39,352 nucleotides of DNA from the NCBI GenBank assembly GCA_947258375.1, contig CAMYIJ010000022.1, forward strand, positions 1-39,352. The letters are read 5' to 3'. The position numbers were made by a program, and so were the translations under genes. The notes beneath the pieces were generated by a model that saw nothing but the letters and a program-made list of their open reading frames with translations, was not told the DNA's origin and did no database searches. Positions 8,130 through 15,902 of this stretch are shown one piece after another; position 1 is the first letter of the stretch; the number at the start of each line of letters is the position of its first letter. This DNA is from an uncultured Acidimicrobiaceae bacterium (lineage in GTDB: Bacteria > Actinomycetota > Acidimicrobiia > Spongiisociales > UBA5794).

Positions 8130-9368
8130 TTGACTGAACATCTATCTACCGACGAGACCCAGACCGAAGAGGATGTAACTCGCCAGGGCTTCAGCCGTCG
8201 CGACTTCATCCGGGCGGGCGCGGGCGTAGCCGGCTTTGCGGCCGTGGGTTCGATTCTGGCGGCATGCGATTCCGGCGACGGTGACGACGGCGATGGCACG
8301 TCAACTACCGCCGCGGTCGACGACACGACCGATATCACCGAGGCGATTCTCTCGCAGTCGGATCTGCCGGTGCTCGACTGGCAGATGACCACGAGCTGGC
8401 CCGGCTCGCTGATCGGGACGATTGGCGCCGGCGCGCAGATCTTCGCTGATGAGCTGGCGAAGATCTCCGGCGGCAAGTTCACGATCACTCCCCGGGTTGC
8501 CGGCGAGATCGTGGGCGGCCTCGAAGTCCTCCCGACCGTGCGCGACGGCGGCGTGGAAGCAGGCCATACGGCCTCCTACTACTACGTCGGCATCAATACG
8601 GTCACTCAGTTCGGTACCGCCGTACCGTTTGGCCTCACCTCCCGCCAGCAGAACGCGTGGCTCTACGAGGGTGGAGGCCTCGAGATGCTGCGGGAGTTCT
8701 ATGCGTCCGAATTCGGGCTGATCCAGTTCCCTGCCGGCAACACCGGTGTGCAGATGGGTGGCTGGTTCACAAAGGAGATCAACTCGATCGCCGATATTAC
8801 GGGCCTCAAGATGAGGATCCCCGGCCTGGCCGGTCGCTCGTTCAACAACCTTGGCGCCGAGCAGGTGACCGTGGCGGGGGGCGACATCGTTGCTTCCATC
8901 GAGACCGGCGCCATCGATGCCGCCGAGTGGGTGGGGCCGTACGACGACCTCATTCTCGGTTTGGGTGAGCTGGGTACCGACGTGTTGTTCAACTACCACC
9001 CCGGGTGGTGGGAGCCGGGTAGCAGCCTCGAAGTGCAGTTGCCGCTCACGCTGTGGAATGAGCTGCCCGAGGAGTATCAGGCCGCCGTTGAGAACGCCGC
9101 CAAGGCGGCCAACATCGGCACGATGGCCAAGTACGACGTGCTGAACTCGGACGCGTTGGAGCAGGTCAAGGCCGTAGCTGAGATCAGGGAATTCCCCGAC
9201 GACGTGCTGACAGCGTTCAAGACCGACTTCGAGTCGGTGCTCGACGACGTGGCCGCCGAGAATGGCGCTTTTGCCGACATCCTCGCTCCCTGGCGCGAGT
9301 TCCGCGACAAGGTGCAGGAGTGGCACTCCCTCGCCGAGTCGTCAATGCTCCGGGCCGCGCTGCTGTAG
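8130..9368 (+). CDS. dctP: TRAP transporter substrate-binding lipoprotein, 2-oxoacid (TakP/FcbT1) type
   Basis: Extracytoplasmic receptor of the TRAP system. The N-terminus has a Tat twin-arginine motif (SRRDFI, residues 22-27), a hydrophobic stretch, and a lipobox LAAC with C46, followed by an acidic Ser/Thr linker. It should therefore be exported folded and lipid-anchored. The mature part matches the mannitol/chloroaromatic branch that includes the structurally known 2-oxoacid binder TakP: WQMTTSWPGS, GGLEVLPTVRDG, GHTASYYYVG, AVPFGLTSRQQNAWLYEGGG, FPAGNTGVQMGGWF, GLKMRIPGLAG and AIDAAEWVGPYDD. The start is TTG with GAGGAGGAG upstream. The likely ligands are 2-oxo or hydroxy acids such as pyruvate or lactate; this is inference from family. 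Confidence 0.92.
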   Translation: MTEHLSTDETQTEEDVTRQGFSRRDFIRAGAGVAGFAAVGSILAACDSGDGDDGDGTSTTAAVDDTTDITEAILSQSDLPVLDWQMTTSWPGSLIGTIGAGAQIFADELAKISGGKFTITPRVAGEIVGGLEVLPTVRDGGVEAGHTASYYYVGINTVTQFGTAVPFGLTSRQQNAWLYEGGGLEMLREFYASEFGLIQFPAGNTGVQMGGWFTKEINSIADITGLKMRIPGLAGRSFNNLGAEQVTVAGGDIVASIETGAIDAAEWVGPYDDLILGLGELGTDVLFNYHPGWWEPGSSLEVQLPLTLWNELPEEYQAAVENAAKAANIGTMAKYDVLNSDALEQVKAVAEIREFPDDVLTAFKTDFESVLDDVAAENGAFADILAPWREFRDKVQEWHSLAESSMLRAALL

Positions 9369-9390
9369 GGAAGACTGTCTAACGAACCAG

Positions 9391-9421
9391 GTGGGGGCGG
9401 GCCGCAACGGCCCGCCCCCAC
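9391..9421 (+). terminator. Strong hairpin terminator after the TRAP operon
   Basis: A perfect 14-base-pair inverted repeat (GTGGGGGCGGGCCG at 9391-9404 against 9408-9421) with a CAA loop lies 22 bases after the dctP stop and is followed by TTCTTC. It would form a very stable RNA hairpin ending the dctQ-dctM-dctP transcript. The U-rich tail is short. Confidence 0.8.
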
Positions 9422-9522
9422 TTCTTCGTCCATGCCGCTGTGTCCGCCGCTTCGTCTTGTCGCGGATTCGACCCGCCAGGGCGAGGTCGTGTGTCGGCCC
9501 TGGCCTGTGGCATCATCGGACG

Positions 9523-12177
9523 ATGTCGACACCGGAGCACGACCGACTTGGTGCCGCGGCCGACGGTGAGCCGTGGCAGCTGTGGGGCCCATACCTCGCA
9601 GAGCGCGCCTGGGGGACCGTGCGGGAGGACTACAGCGCCGACGGTGACGCATGGGCCCATTTCCCCCACGACATGGCGCCGGCGCGTGCGTACCGCTGGA
9701 ACGAGGACGGCCTCGCCGGAATCTGCGACGACAACCAGTACCTCTGTTTTGCGCTCGCCCTGTGGAACGGGGAGGACCCCACGCTCAAAGAGCGGCTCTT
9801 CGGGCTCGACAACCACGAGGGCGTCCACGGGGAGGACGTCAAGGAGGCGTACTGGTACCTCGATGCGACTCCGACGCACAGCTACCTGGCGATGCGCTAT
9901 CGCTACCCGCAGGCCCGGTTTCCCTATGACGAGCTGCGTGAGCAATCGGTCCGCAGCTCTCTTCACGAACCCGAGTACGAGCTGATCGACACCGGGATCT
10001 TCGACTACGGGCGCTACTTCGACGTCGACATTGAGTATGCCAAGGCAGCCGTGGACGACATCGTGATACGGATTGGCGTCGCCAATCGCGGCCCCGTGCC
10101 GGCCCGGCTCGACCTGCTCCCCACGCTGTGGTTCCGCAACACCTGGGTCTGGGGTTACCCGGACGGCCCGATGGGCGACGTGCCGGCCAAGCCGCGGCTG
10201 GAACTGGCGAACCTGGCTGCCGACTGGATCGAGGCAACGGCCACTCACCCCCGGCTCGGGACCTATCACTGGTACGCCGCCGGAGCCCGGGACCTGTGGG
10301 TTACGGACAACGAGACCAACCGGGCGCTGCTGTTCGCAGATCCCGAGTCGGCTCCTTTCACCAAGGATGGCTTCCACCGCAGGCTCATTGATGGTGATGC
10401 CGCGGCAGTCAACCCGAGTCGCGTCGGGACCAAGGGGGCTGCCTGGTACCGACTCGAGCTGGATGCCGGAGAGGAGACCGCGGTGGTTCTGCGCCTGGCG
10501 GCGACCCCTCTCGAAGAGCCGTTCGCCGATACGGATGACGTGATCGCGGCGCGGCGGACGGAGGCGGACGCATTCCACGCCGCCATCCAGCCGGCGATGG
10601 CGAGCGACGAGGAACGGCGAGTGCAGCGGGCGGCGCTGGCGGGGATGGTGTGGGCCAAGCAGCTCTACTCGTACGATGTCGACCAGTGGCTCGACGGCGA
10701 TCCCGCCGGGCCGGCGCCGCCTCCGGAACGCCTCAGGGGGCGCAATAGTGGCTGGCGTCACTTCAACGCCCATGATGTCCTGTCGATGCCGGATGCCTGG
10801 GAGTATCCGTGGTTCGCGGCATGGGATCTGGCTTTCCATTGCCTTCCGCTGGGGCTCATCGATCCGGCCTTTGCCAAGGCCAACTTGCGGCTGATCACTC
10901 GCGAGTGGTTCATGCATCCCAACGGGCAGCTCCCGGCCTACGAGTGGAACTTCGGCAACGTGAATCCTCCGGTGCTCGGTTGGGCGGCCCGGCGCATGAT
11001 CGGGCTGGATCGTCGCTGGAGCGGCAAGGTCGATGAGGAGTTTCTCGAGTCCATGTTCCACAAGCTGCTACTCACTTTCACGTGGTGGGTGAACCGGAAG
11101 GACCACGACGGCAACAACGTCTTCCAGGGAGGGTTCCTCGGCCTCGACAACATCGGCCTATTCGATCGCTCCAAGGAGATACCGGGCGGTGGGCACATCG
11201 ACCAATCGGACGGCACAGCCTGGATGGCGTTCGCCACGCTTGGCATGCTGCGGCTTTCCCTGGAGCTGGCGGCAACGCGTCCCGTCTACGAGCAAATCGC
11301 CACAAAGTTCTACGAACACTTCGTGTCGATAGCTCAGGCGATGAACCTGGCGGAGCACCGTCTCTGGGACGAGGAGGACGGGTTCTTCTACGACGTCGTC
11401 CACCTGCCGGATGGCAGGGTGGTCCCACTGCGAGTGCGCTCGCTTGTGGGCATCATCGCGCTGCTCGGCGTTGAGGTGATCGAACCCGAGCTCCTGGAGG
11501 CCAACCCCGAGTTTCGGGCCCGGATGGATTGGTTCGCCAGGCATCGGCCCCACCGCGTCGAAGGCGCCGCCTCGATCCAACGGCACGGGGTCGGCGAACG
11601 GGTGCTGATGTCAGTGCTCGACGAGCACAAGCTTCGCTCGGTATTGCGCTACTTGCTCGACCCGGAGGAGTTCCTGTCCGACTACGGCGTGCGCTCCCTG
11701 TCGAAGTACCACGGCGAGCATCCGTTCACAGTGCATATGGGCGGGATGGATTTCACGATCTCGTACGAGCCCGGCGAATCGCAGACCGTGATGTTCGGGG
11801 GCAACTCCAATTGGCGCGGCCCGATCTGGTTCCCGCTCAACTACCTCATCATCGAGGCGCTGCGCGAATATCACAGCTTCTACGGCGACGACTTCACCGT
11901 CGAGATGCCTACCGGCTCCGGCAACCAGGCCACGCTGCACGAGGTGGCCGACGAACTGGCCGGGCGCCTCGTAGCTTTGTTCACGCCCGACAGTTCCGGT
12001 CGGCGACCGTTTCACGGTGATCGCGAACGGCTGCAGGATGATCCGGCGTGGTGCGACCTGCTGCTGTTCCACGAGTATTTCAATGGCGACACCGGCGAGG
12101 GCCTCGGGGCATCACATCAGACCGGCTGGACCGGCCTCGTCGCGTCCCTCATCGACGAACTCCGGCGAAGTCACTAG
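9523..12177 (+). CDS. MGH1-like / GH63-related glycoside hydrolase
   Basis: An 884-residue (alpha/alpha)6-barrel glycosidase related to GH63 and to bacterial proteins usually labelled glucosidase or mannosylglycerate-hydrolase-like. The N-terminal third is a beta-sandwich (PWQLWGPYLAERAWGTVRED, AYRWNEDGLAGICDDNQYLC). The C-terminal barrel carries the catalytic signatures: YPWFAAWDLAFHCLPLGLID with D435 as the likely acid, GQLPAYEWNFGNVNPPV, and GGNSNWRGPIWFPLNYLIIE near residues 759-778. There is no signal peptide, so it acts in the cytoplasm, perhaps on glucosylglycerate, trehalose-type or oligosaccharide substrates (inference). The chosen ATG follows the TRAP terminator; the frame is open further upstream but overlaps dctP. 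No Shine-Dalgarno is seen. It is monocistronic. Confidence 0.85.
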   Translation: MSTPEHDRLGAAADGEPWQLWGPYLAERAWGTVREDYSADGDAWAHFPHDMAPARAYRWNEDGLAGICDDNQYLCFALALWNGEDPTLKERLFGLDNHEGVHGEDVKEAYWYLDATPTHSYLAMRYRYPQARFPYDELREQSVRSSLHEPEYELIDTGIFDYGRYFDVDIEYAKAAVDDIVIRIGVANRGPVPARLDLLPTLWFRNTWVWGYPDGPMGDVPAKPRLELANLAADWIEATATHPRLGTYHWYAAGARDLWVTDNETNRALLFADPESAPFTKDGFHRRLIDGDAAAVNPSRVGTKGAAWYRLELDAGEETAVVLRLAATPLEEPFADTDDVIAARRTEADAFHAAIQPAMASDEERRVQRAALAGMVWAKQLYSYDVDQWLDGDPAGPAPPPERLRGRNSGWRHFNAHDVLSMPDAWEYPWFAAWDLAFHCLPLGLIDPAFAKANLRLITREWFMHPNGQLPAYEWNFGNVNPPVLGWAARRMIGLDRRWSGKVDEEFLESMFHKLLLTFTWWVNRKDHDGNNVFQGGFLGLDNIGLFDRSKEIPGGGHIDQSDGTAWMAFATLGMLRLSLELAATRPVYEQIATKFYEHFVSIAQAMNLAEHRLWDEEDGFFYDVVHLPDGRVVPLRVRSLVGIIALLGVEVIEPELLEANPEFRARMDWFARHRPHRVEGAASIQRHGVGERVLMSVLDEHKLRSVLRYLLDPEEFLSDYGVRSLSKYHGEHPFTVHMGGMDFTISYEPGESQTVMFGGNSNWRGPIWFPLNYLIIEALREYHSFYGDDFTVEMPTGSGNQATLHEVADELAGRLVALFTPDSSGRRPFHGDRERLQDDPAWCDLLLFHEYFNGDTGEGLGASHQTGWTGLVASLIDELRRSH

Positions 12178-12214
12178 CAACGGCAGAGCCGGCGGCGACA
12201 TGGCGCGGGCCCCA

Positions 12215-12736
12215 TCAGGTGTCGGTGGACCGGGCTGCGGCCATCCGGTTCATCGCCTGGTCGGAGCTGCGAGGCACCGTGTAGACGCGCTGGCCAACCT
12301 GCCAGTCGGTGGCGAGAAGTGTTCCGCCCACCGGCGCCAGTTCGAAGTCCTTGGGAAGCCGATCCTGCAACCCGGTTGCGACCTGGCGGATCTTGCTCGC
12401 CTTGAGCACGACAAACCCGTCATCCGTCTGGGCCACTACCGAGTAGTCGGTTGTCGCCGTCACCGCCACCGCGACGACGGCGGCGCCGATCGCGATCCGC
12501 GTCGGCCAGTCCTCAATGCCGCCGATCGGCGCCAGCAGCGTCACCGCGGCAAACACTGTGGCGCTGTACGGCACCATCCATTTGTGCCGTCGCCACACGT
12601 AGGCGGCCTCCCGAACGACCACCCGGTCGCCGAGAACTCGCGTCACGCTGCGAAAGAGGACGGCGCGGCGCACGTCAGGCCGCCTGGTCTGAGCAGCGGG
12701 CGCTACCGGGGGTTTGAACGACGGCCATGGCGCCAT
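12215..12736 (-). CDS. Hypothetical protein with two membrane helices
   Basis: Not recognised. The 173-residue protein has a basic N-terminal part (RRPDVRRAVLFRSVTRVLGDR, VWRRHKW), two adjacent hydrophobic segments (MVPYSATVFAAVTLLAPIG and TRIAIGAAVVAVAVTATTDYSVVAQ), and a soluble C-terminal domain. In that domain, FVVLKASKIRQVATGLQDRL and LATDWQVGQRVYTVP suggest a small beta-rich, possibly PH-like fold, as in bacterial membrane proteins with a short cytoplasmic sensing domain. It converges with the glycosidase (37 bases apart) and lies about 60 bases downstream of kptA on the same strand, so it could be the last gene of a kptA transcript. Confidence 0.6.
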   Translation of the reverse strand: MAPWPSFKPPVAPAAQTRRPDVRRAVLFRSVTRVLGDRVVVREAAYVWRRHKWMVPYSATVFAAVTLLAPIGGIEDWPTRIAIGAAVVAVAVTATTDYSVVAQTDDGFVVLKASKIRQVATGLQDRLPKDFELAPVGGTLLATDWQVGQRVYTVPRSSDQAMNRMAAARSTDT

Positions 12737-12795
12737 CGTACCGGGCGATCAGATTGGCGATCTGCGGCATCGGGCGATAGTCCGAAGCGAGGCTT

Positions 12796-13338
12796 CTAGT
12801 CCCGCAAGCGAAGGTACTCCGGCGCGACACGGTCAACCAGCCAGACGCCGTTGGATGACTCAAAGAACTCGCAACCGGCCGCCTGCATGGCGGCGGCGTC
12901 GACTTCCAGCACAACCGCTCTTCCGCGGCGCTGTCCAACCCGTAGCGCGGTTTCAATGTCGGGTGAGAGGTGGACGTGAGCCCGTGCCATCGGTCGCAGT
13001 CCCTCGGCCAGGATGTTGTCCATGAACCGGGCCACAGTGCCGTGGAACAGTGTCGGCGGCGGGGTTACAGGCTCCAGGCCGAGATCCACGCCGATGGAGT
13101 GGCCCTGGGCAGCACGAATCGCTGTGCCGTCCGTTGAGATCTTGAACCGTTGTTTGTCGCTTTCGGCCACCGTTCGCAGGACGTCCTCGACCAATCGGGC
13201 GCGGCCTGCGGCAACGCACGCTTCGGTGAGCTCTTCGAGCGCCACCCATCCCCGGCGGTCCATGGTCAGCTCGGCTGCCTCGGGAGCGTGGCGCAGCAGA
13301 TAGCTCATGTATTTCGACAGTTGGACGTCCCCGCTCAT
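12796..13338 (-). CDS. kptA: KptA/Tpt1 family RNA 2'-phosphotransferase
   Basis: Members transfer an internal RNA 2'-phosphate to NAD+, giving ADP-ribose 1'',2''-cyclic phosphate and nicotinamide. In fungi this finishes tRNA splicing; in bacteria the natural substrate is unknown. The 180-residue protein has the N-terminal winged-helix signature LSKYMSYLLRHAP with R16 and H17 of the Arg-His-Arg-Arg catalytic set, RRGWVALEELTEA, IRAAQGHS, FHGT, HVHLSPDIETALRVGQRRG and the C-terminal NGVWLVDRVAPEYL. I chose ATG 13338 because it begins exactly at the family N-terminus; the open frame extends upstream to 13554 but that part is low-complexity and unlike the family. Confidence 0.9.
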   Translation of the reverse strand: MSGDVQLSKYMSYLLRHAPEAAELTMDRRGWVALEELTEACVAAGRARLVEDVLRTVAESDKQRFKISTDGTAIRAAQGHSIGVDLGLEPVTPPPTLFHGTVARFMDNILAEGLRPMARAHVHLSPDIETALRVGQRRGRAVVLEVDAAAMQAAGCEFFESSNGVWLVDRVAPEYLRLRD

Positions 13339-13469
13339 GGCCTCATCGTGGCCTCGTTGCAGCGCACACGCAATAGTCGCCCGCGGTAGGTACGACACAA
13401 AAGGCTGTTCCTCCCCGATTTCCAGAATGGCTCGAAGGGCAGCTCGGGATCCGGCCTCCGCCGTGGCAG

Positions 13470-13904
13470 TTACTGGCCCGGCGCCGGCTTTGCTCTGACC
13501 GGCCCACCCGGACAGTCGACTCGCGGAGTCCGATCCGGCTCGAGAAGCCTGCATTCCTCCACTGCCTGGTCGGGGCTGCCTTCAACCCAGAATATGGCCG
13601 AGTCGCCGGGCGTGAACCAATCCCGGCAACACGGCTCGGTGATGAGGTGGCCCTCAGCGACTTCGTCGTAGTCCACGTAGCGCAGTTCGATGGGTACGCA
13701 GGAGGTTTCGGCGCGGATAACGGCTTCCACGTCGGCCGGGATCTCGAGGCCGGGTGGATACTCGACGAACCAGCCGTTTCTGCCGTCGACTATGCACGAC
13801 GCGGCGTGAAGCGGCCCGGCGTCGAACGCCACATAGGCCAGCAGCGTTACCAAGAATGTCGCCCCTGTGGCGAGAGTGATTACCCGCCGGATTCGTCCCC
13901 GCAT
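13470..13904 (-). CDS. Hypothetical Cys-rich exported or membrane-anchored protein
   Basis: Not recognised. The 144 residues start with a basic head (MRGRIRR) and one hydrophobic helix (VITLATGATFLVTLLAYVAF) that acts as signal peptide or anchor. The remainder would be outside and has six cysteines (ASC, ETSC, EPCC, VEEC and VDC), an even number that fits disulfides. WFVEYPPGLEIPADVEAVI and DSAIFWVEGSPDQAVEEC resemble a small compact beta domain. The start is ATG with a TACAGT box exactly 6 bases upstream, suggesting a leaderless mRNA. It lies 131 bases upstream of kptA on the same strand and is divergent from the DMT permease. Confidence 0.6.
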   Translation of the reverse strand: MRGRIRRVITLATGATFLVTLLAYVAFDAGPLHAASCIVDGRNGWFVEYPPGLEIPADVEAVIRAETSCVPIELRYVDYDEVAEGHLITEPCCRDWFTPGDSAIFWVEGSPDQAVEECRLLEPDRTPRVDCPGGPVRAKPAPGQ

Positions 13905-13910
13905 CTCGTC

Positions 13911-13916
13911 ACTGTA
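13911..13916 (-). promoter_or_regulatory. Predicted -10 box of the Cys-rich protein gene
   Basis: Read on the minus strand, TACAGT (TANNNT) is followed by GACGAG and then the ATG at 13904. The geometry is the same as at holA and hrcA, consistent with a leaderless transcript. Confidence 0.45.
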
Positions 13917-13976
13917 TCGGAAGTGGGAGATAGCTCACGGCCGACCACCGGTGCAGCGGCGCTAGCGTCCCCACCC

Positions 13977-14804
13977 GTGACACTCATCCTCGCCATCGGT
14001 GCAGCCGTGTCCTATGGGCTTGCCGACTTCTGGGGTGGCTCGGCATCGAAGCGGCTGCCGTCCTGGGGTGTGATGGCCTGGTCCCAGACAGTGGGATTGC
14101 CCGCCCTCGTTTTCGGGCTGTTGCTCTTTCCGGCGGAGATGGTGCGGAGCGCCGACATCCTGTGGGGTGTCCTCGCCGGTGTCGGTGGGGCGATCGGCCT
14201 CGGGTTGCTGTACCGGTCCCTGGCCGAAGGAACGATGTCGGTCGTGTCGCCGGTGGCCGCAGCAACGTCCGCAACCCTGCCGGTGCTTGTCGATCTTGGC
14301 ACCGGCGGTGAGCTGAGCACTCTGGCGATCGTCGGCATCCTGATCGCATTGGTCGCCATAGTCACCATTGCGCGGGAGCGCTCCGCGAAGCGCCTCAGCC
14401 CACGCCTGGTGACGATGGCGATCGTATCCGGGATCGGGTTCGGGACGTTCTTCGTGGCGATCGCGCAAACGGCAGAGGCGAGCGGCTTCTGGCCGTTGGT
14501 CGGTGCCCGGGCCACAACGATTCCGCTCGGCTTCATGCTGCATCGACTCCTCGAGTCGCCGGCTCGGCCCCGCGGCGTGAATCTGCGCTGGATCGCCGGC
14601 GCCGGCTTGTTCGATATGGGCGCCAACCTTCTGGTCGCGGCCGCTCTCCAGCGCGGCCCGCTTGGCATCGTCTCGGTGCTGTCGTCGCTCTACCCGGCGG
14701 TCACCGCGGTGGTGGCCATGGTGGTGTTGAAAGAGCGGCTGTCGCGCACGCAGCTGGCGGGCGTCGGTCTGGCGATGATCGCGGTGGTGCTACTGGTTCT
14801 CTGA
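13977..14804 (+). CDS. EamA/DMT-superfamily permease
   Basis: A 275-residue integral membrane protein with about ten helices arranged as two EamA repeats. The first begins at LILAIGAAVSYGLADFWGGSASK, with the typical GLGLLYRSLAEGTMSVVSPVAA motif at the end of its repeat. The second ends with GANLLVAAALQRGPLGIVSVLSS, LYPAVTAVVAMVVLKERLS and LAGVGLAMIAVVLLVL. DMT permeases export or exchange small metabolites; the substrate here is unknown. I chose GTG 13977 because the family N-terminus begins there. The frame stays open upstream to 13647, but that part lies antisense to the Cys-rich gene. The 3' end overlaps a possible small ORF by 15 bases. Confidence 0.87.
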   Translation: MTLILAIGAAVSYGLADFWGGSASKRLPSWGVMAWSQTVGLPALVFGLLLFPAEMVRSADILWGVLAGVGGAIGLGLLYRSLAEGTMSVVSPVAAATSATLPVLVDLGTGGELSTLAIVGILIALVAIVTIARERSAKRLSPRLVTMAIVSGIGFGTFFVAIAQTAEASGFWPLVGARATTIPLGFMLHRLLESPARPRGVNLRWIAGAGLFDMGANLLVAAALQRGPLGIVSVLSSLYPAVTAVVAMVVLKERLSRTQLAGVGLAMIAVVLLVL

Positions 14805-14915
14805 CTTCGCAGCGGATTCTCCCGGGGCATCGACGGGTGGCCGCATTACGAACACTGCTCCCGGGTTGCCATAGGGCACGATCTTCGCCGCGGAGCGTTG
14901 CTGCCCCATCGTCAT
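14790..14915 (-). CDS. Possible small protein, 41 residues
   Basis: A short ORF reading MTMGQQRSAAKIVPYG at its start and ending ESAAKSENQ. It has a good ribosome site, GGGAG, 6 bases before the ATG. Third codon positions are GC-rich, like the neighbours. It lies downstream of greA on the same strand, and its last 15 bases overlap the 3' end of the DMT permease gene. No domain, signal or helix is evident. It could be a genuine small protein or a chance ORF; conservation in relatives would decide. Confidence 0.42.
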   Translation of the reverse strand: MTMGQQRSAAKIVPYGNPGAVFVMRPPVDAPGESAAKSENQ

Positions 14916-15032
14916 CTATCGCTCCCAATGTGGCCTTTCCGGATTTAGCCTGCAGTCGGCCGCCTGAGACGATGCTTATGGGCGCCGCGGCGACGAACGT
15001 AAGGTCGACGCGTCGCGCCGAATCAGAAGCAG

Positions 15033-15058
15033 AAAAACCGGCCGGCTCTGGCGAACCG
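15033..15058 (-). terminator. Possible terminator after greA
   Basis: On the minus strand CGGTTC-GCCA-GAGCCG forms a six-pair stem (one G-U pair), followed five bases later by TTTTT. It starts 12 bases after the greA stop. The stem is weak, but the T run is unusual in this GC-rich DNA. Confidence 0.4.
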
Positions 15059-15070
15059 TCCACCGGGCGC

Positions 15071-15550
15071 TCAGCCCTCGTAGGGGCGAACCGCCTTGAC
15101 CTCGTACTTGAAGGTGCCTCCGGGGGCCTCGAAGCTCACCGTCGTGCCGGGCTTGGCGCCCATGAGTGCCCCACCGAGCGGGCTGGAAGGTGAGGCGAGC
15201 AGCATGCCGTCGACCTTGTTCTCCGGCGGGGCGACGAAGAACTCCATCTCGTCGCCGTCGTCGTCGATGACGGTGACGAGAGAACCGACATCGACCCTGC
15301 CGTCGTTGGAGGCTTCGGCAATCTCGGCGTTGTCGAGCGTCGCCTTGATCTGCCTGATGCGGGCCTCCATGAGCCCCTGGTCGTTCTTTGCGGTGTCGTA
15401 TTCGGCGTTCTCGCGGAGGTCGCCGTGGCTGCGCGCCTCGGCGATGCGCTGCTCGATGACGGCGCGGCCCTCGGTCGTCAGGTGTTGAAGTTCGTCCACG
15501 AGCTTCTGGTGAGCTGCAGGGGTCAGCCAGGTCTTGGCGGTGTCGGTCAT
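15071..15550 (-). CDS. greA: Transcription elongation factor GreA
   Basis: GreA binds the RNA polymerase secondary channel and stimulates cleavage of backtracked transcripts. The N-terminal coiled coil carries the acidic tip (AEARSHGDLRENAEYDTAKNDQ), and the C-terminal FKBP-like domain is typical (VDVGSLVTVIDDDGDE, SPSSPLGGALMGAKPGTTV, KYEVKAVRPY). From the ATG at 15550 the protein has 159 residues, the usual length. An ATG 13 codons upstream lies inside rpsT. AGGA precedes the chosen start by 8 bases. The gene begins 19 bases after the rpsT stop, so greA is likely co-transcribed with rpsT. Confidence 0.94.
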   Translation of the reverse strand: MTDTAKTWLTPAAHQKLVDELQHLTTEGRAVIEQRIAEARSHGDLRENAEYDTAKNDQGLMEARIRQIKATLDNAEIAEASNDGRVDVGSLVTVIDDDGDEMEFFVAPPENKVDGMLLASPSSPLGGALMGAKPGTTVSFEAPGGTFKYEVKAVRPYEG

Positions 15551-15569
15551 GGAATCGATCCTGTTGGGA

Positions 15570-15836
15570 CTAGCCGAGGAGACTGTCAACCTGCTTGGTG
15601 AGGCGAGCCTTGCGCCGCGCCGCGGTGTTCTCGTGGATCAGGCCGCTGCTGGCGGCTTTGTCGATGTACTTCTGGGCGAGCCGCAGTTGCTCGGTCGCGG
15701 CATCACGATCGCCCGACTCGGCGGCGACGATCGCGTTGCGTATACGAGTCTTGAGCTCGGAGCGAGCCGACTTGTTGCGTTCGTAGCGAACGGCGTTCTG
15801 TCGGTTGCGCTTGATCTGTGATGCAATGTTGGCCAT
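15570..15836 (-). CDS. rpsT: 30S ribosomal protein S20
   Basis: S20 binds the 5' domain and helix 44 of 16S rRNA. The 88-residue basic protein shows the full family pattern: ANIASQIKRNRQNAVRYERN, SELKTRIRNAI, QKYIDKAASSGLIHENTAAR and RKARLTKQVDSLLG. The start follows the AAGG ribosome site. The much longer open frame upstream to 16856 is fortuitous. The gene is divergent from lepA, has its own promoter at 15873-15902, and is followed by greA. Confidence 0.97.
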   Translation of the reverse strand: MANIASQIKRNRQNAVRYERNKSARSELKTRIRNAIVAAESGDRDAATEQLRLAQKYIDKAASSGLIHENTAARRKARLTKQVDSLLG

Positions 15837-15872
15837 GCCAAAAACCTTACGAGGGTGGTCGGGGCGGGCGGA

Positions 15873-15902
15873 AATATAGCACCACCCGGGTTGAAGGTAC
15901 AA
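15873..15902 (-). promoter_or_regulatory. Predicted sigma-70-type promoter of rpsT-greA
   Basis: On the minus strand TTGTAC (15902-15897) and TATATT (15878-15873) are separated by 18 bases. Transcription would start about 30 bases before the rpsT ATG, leaving a short leader with the AAGG site. Both hexamers are close to consensus and stand out in the GC-rich surroundings. Confidence 0.6.

Noticed and set aside
9262..9522. Upstream extension of the glycosidase frame
   Set aside because: It overlaps dctP and the terminator hairpin, and its sequence is basic and Ser/Arg-rich. The family-like region begins after ATG 9523.
13339..13554. N-terminal extension of kptA
   Set aside because: The extra 72 residues are low-complexity and not part of the KptA family; ATG 13338 fits the family start.
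14701..15063. 120-codon minus-strand frame between greA and the DMT permease
   Set aside because: Its C-terminal part is antisense to the permease, its composition is Pro/Arg/Ala-rich, and the 41-residue frame with a proper ribosome site is the better candidate in this gap.
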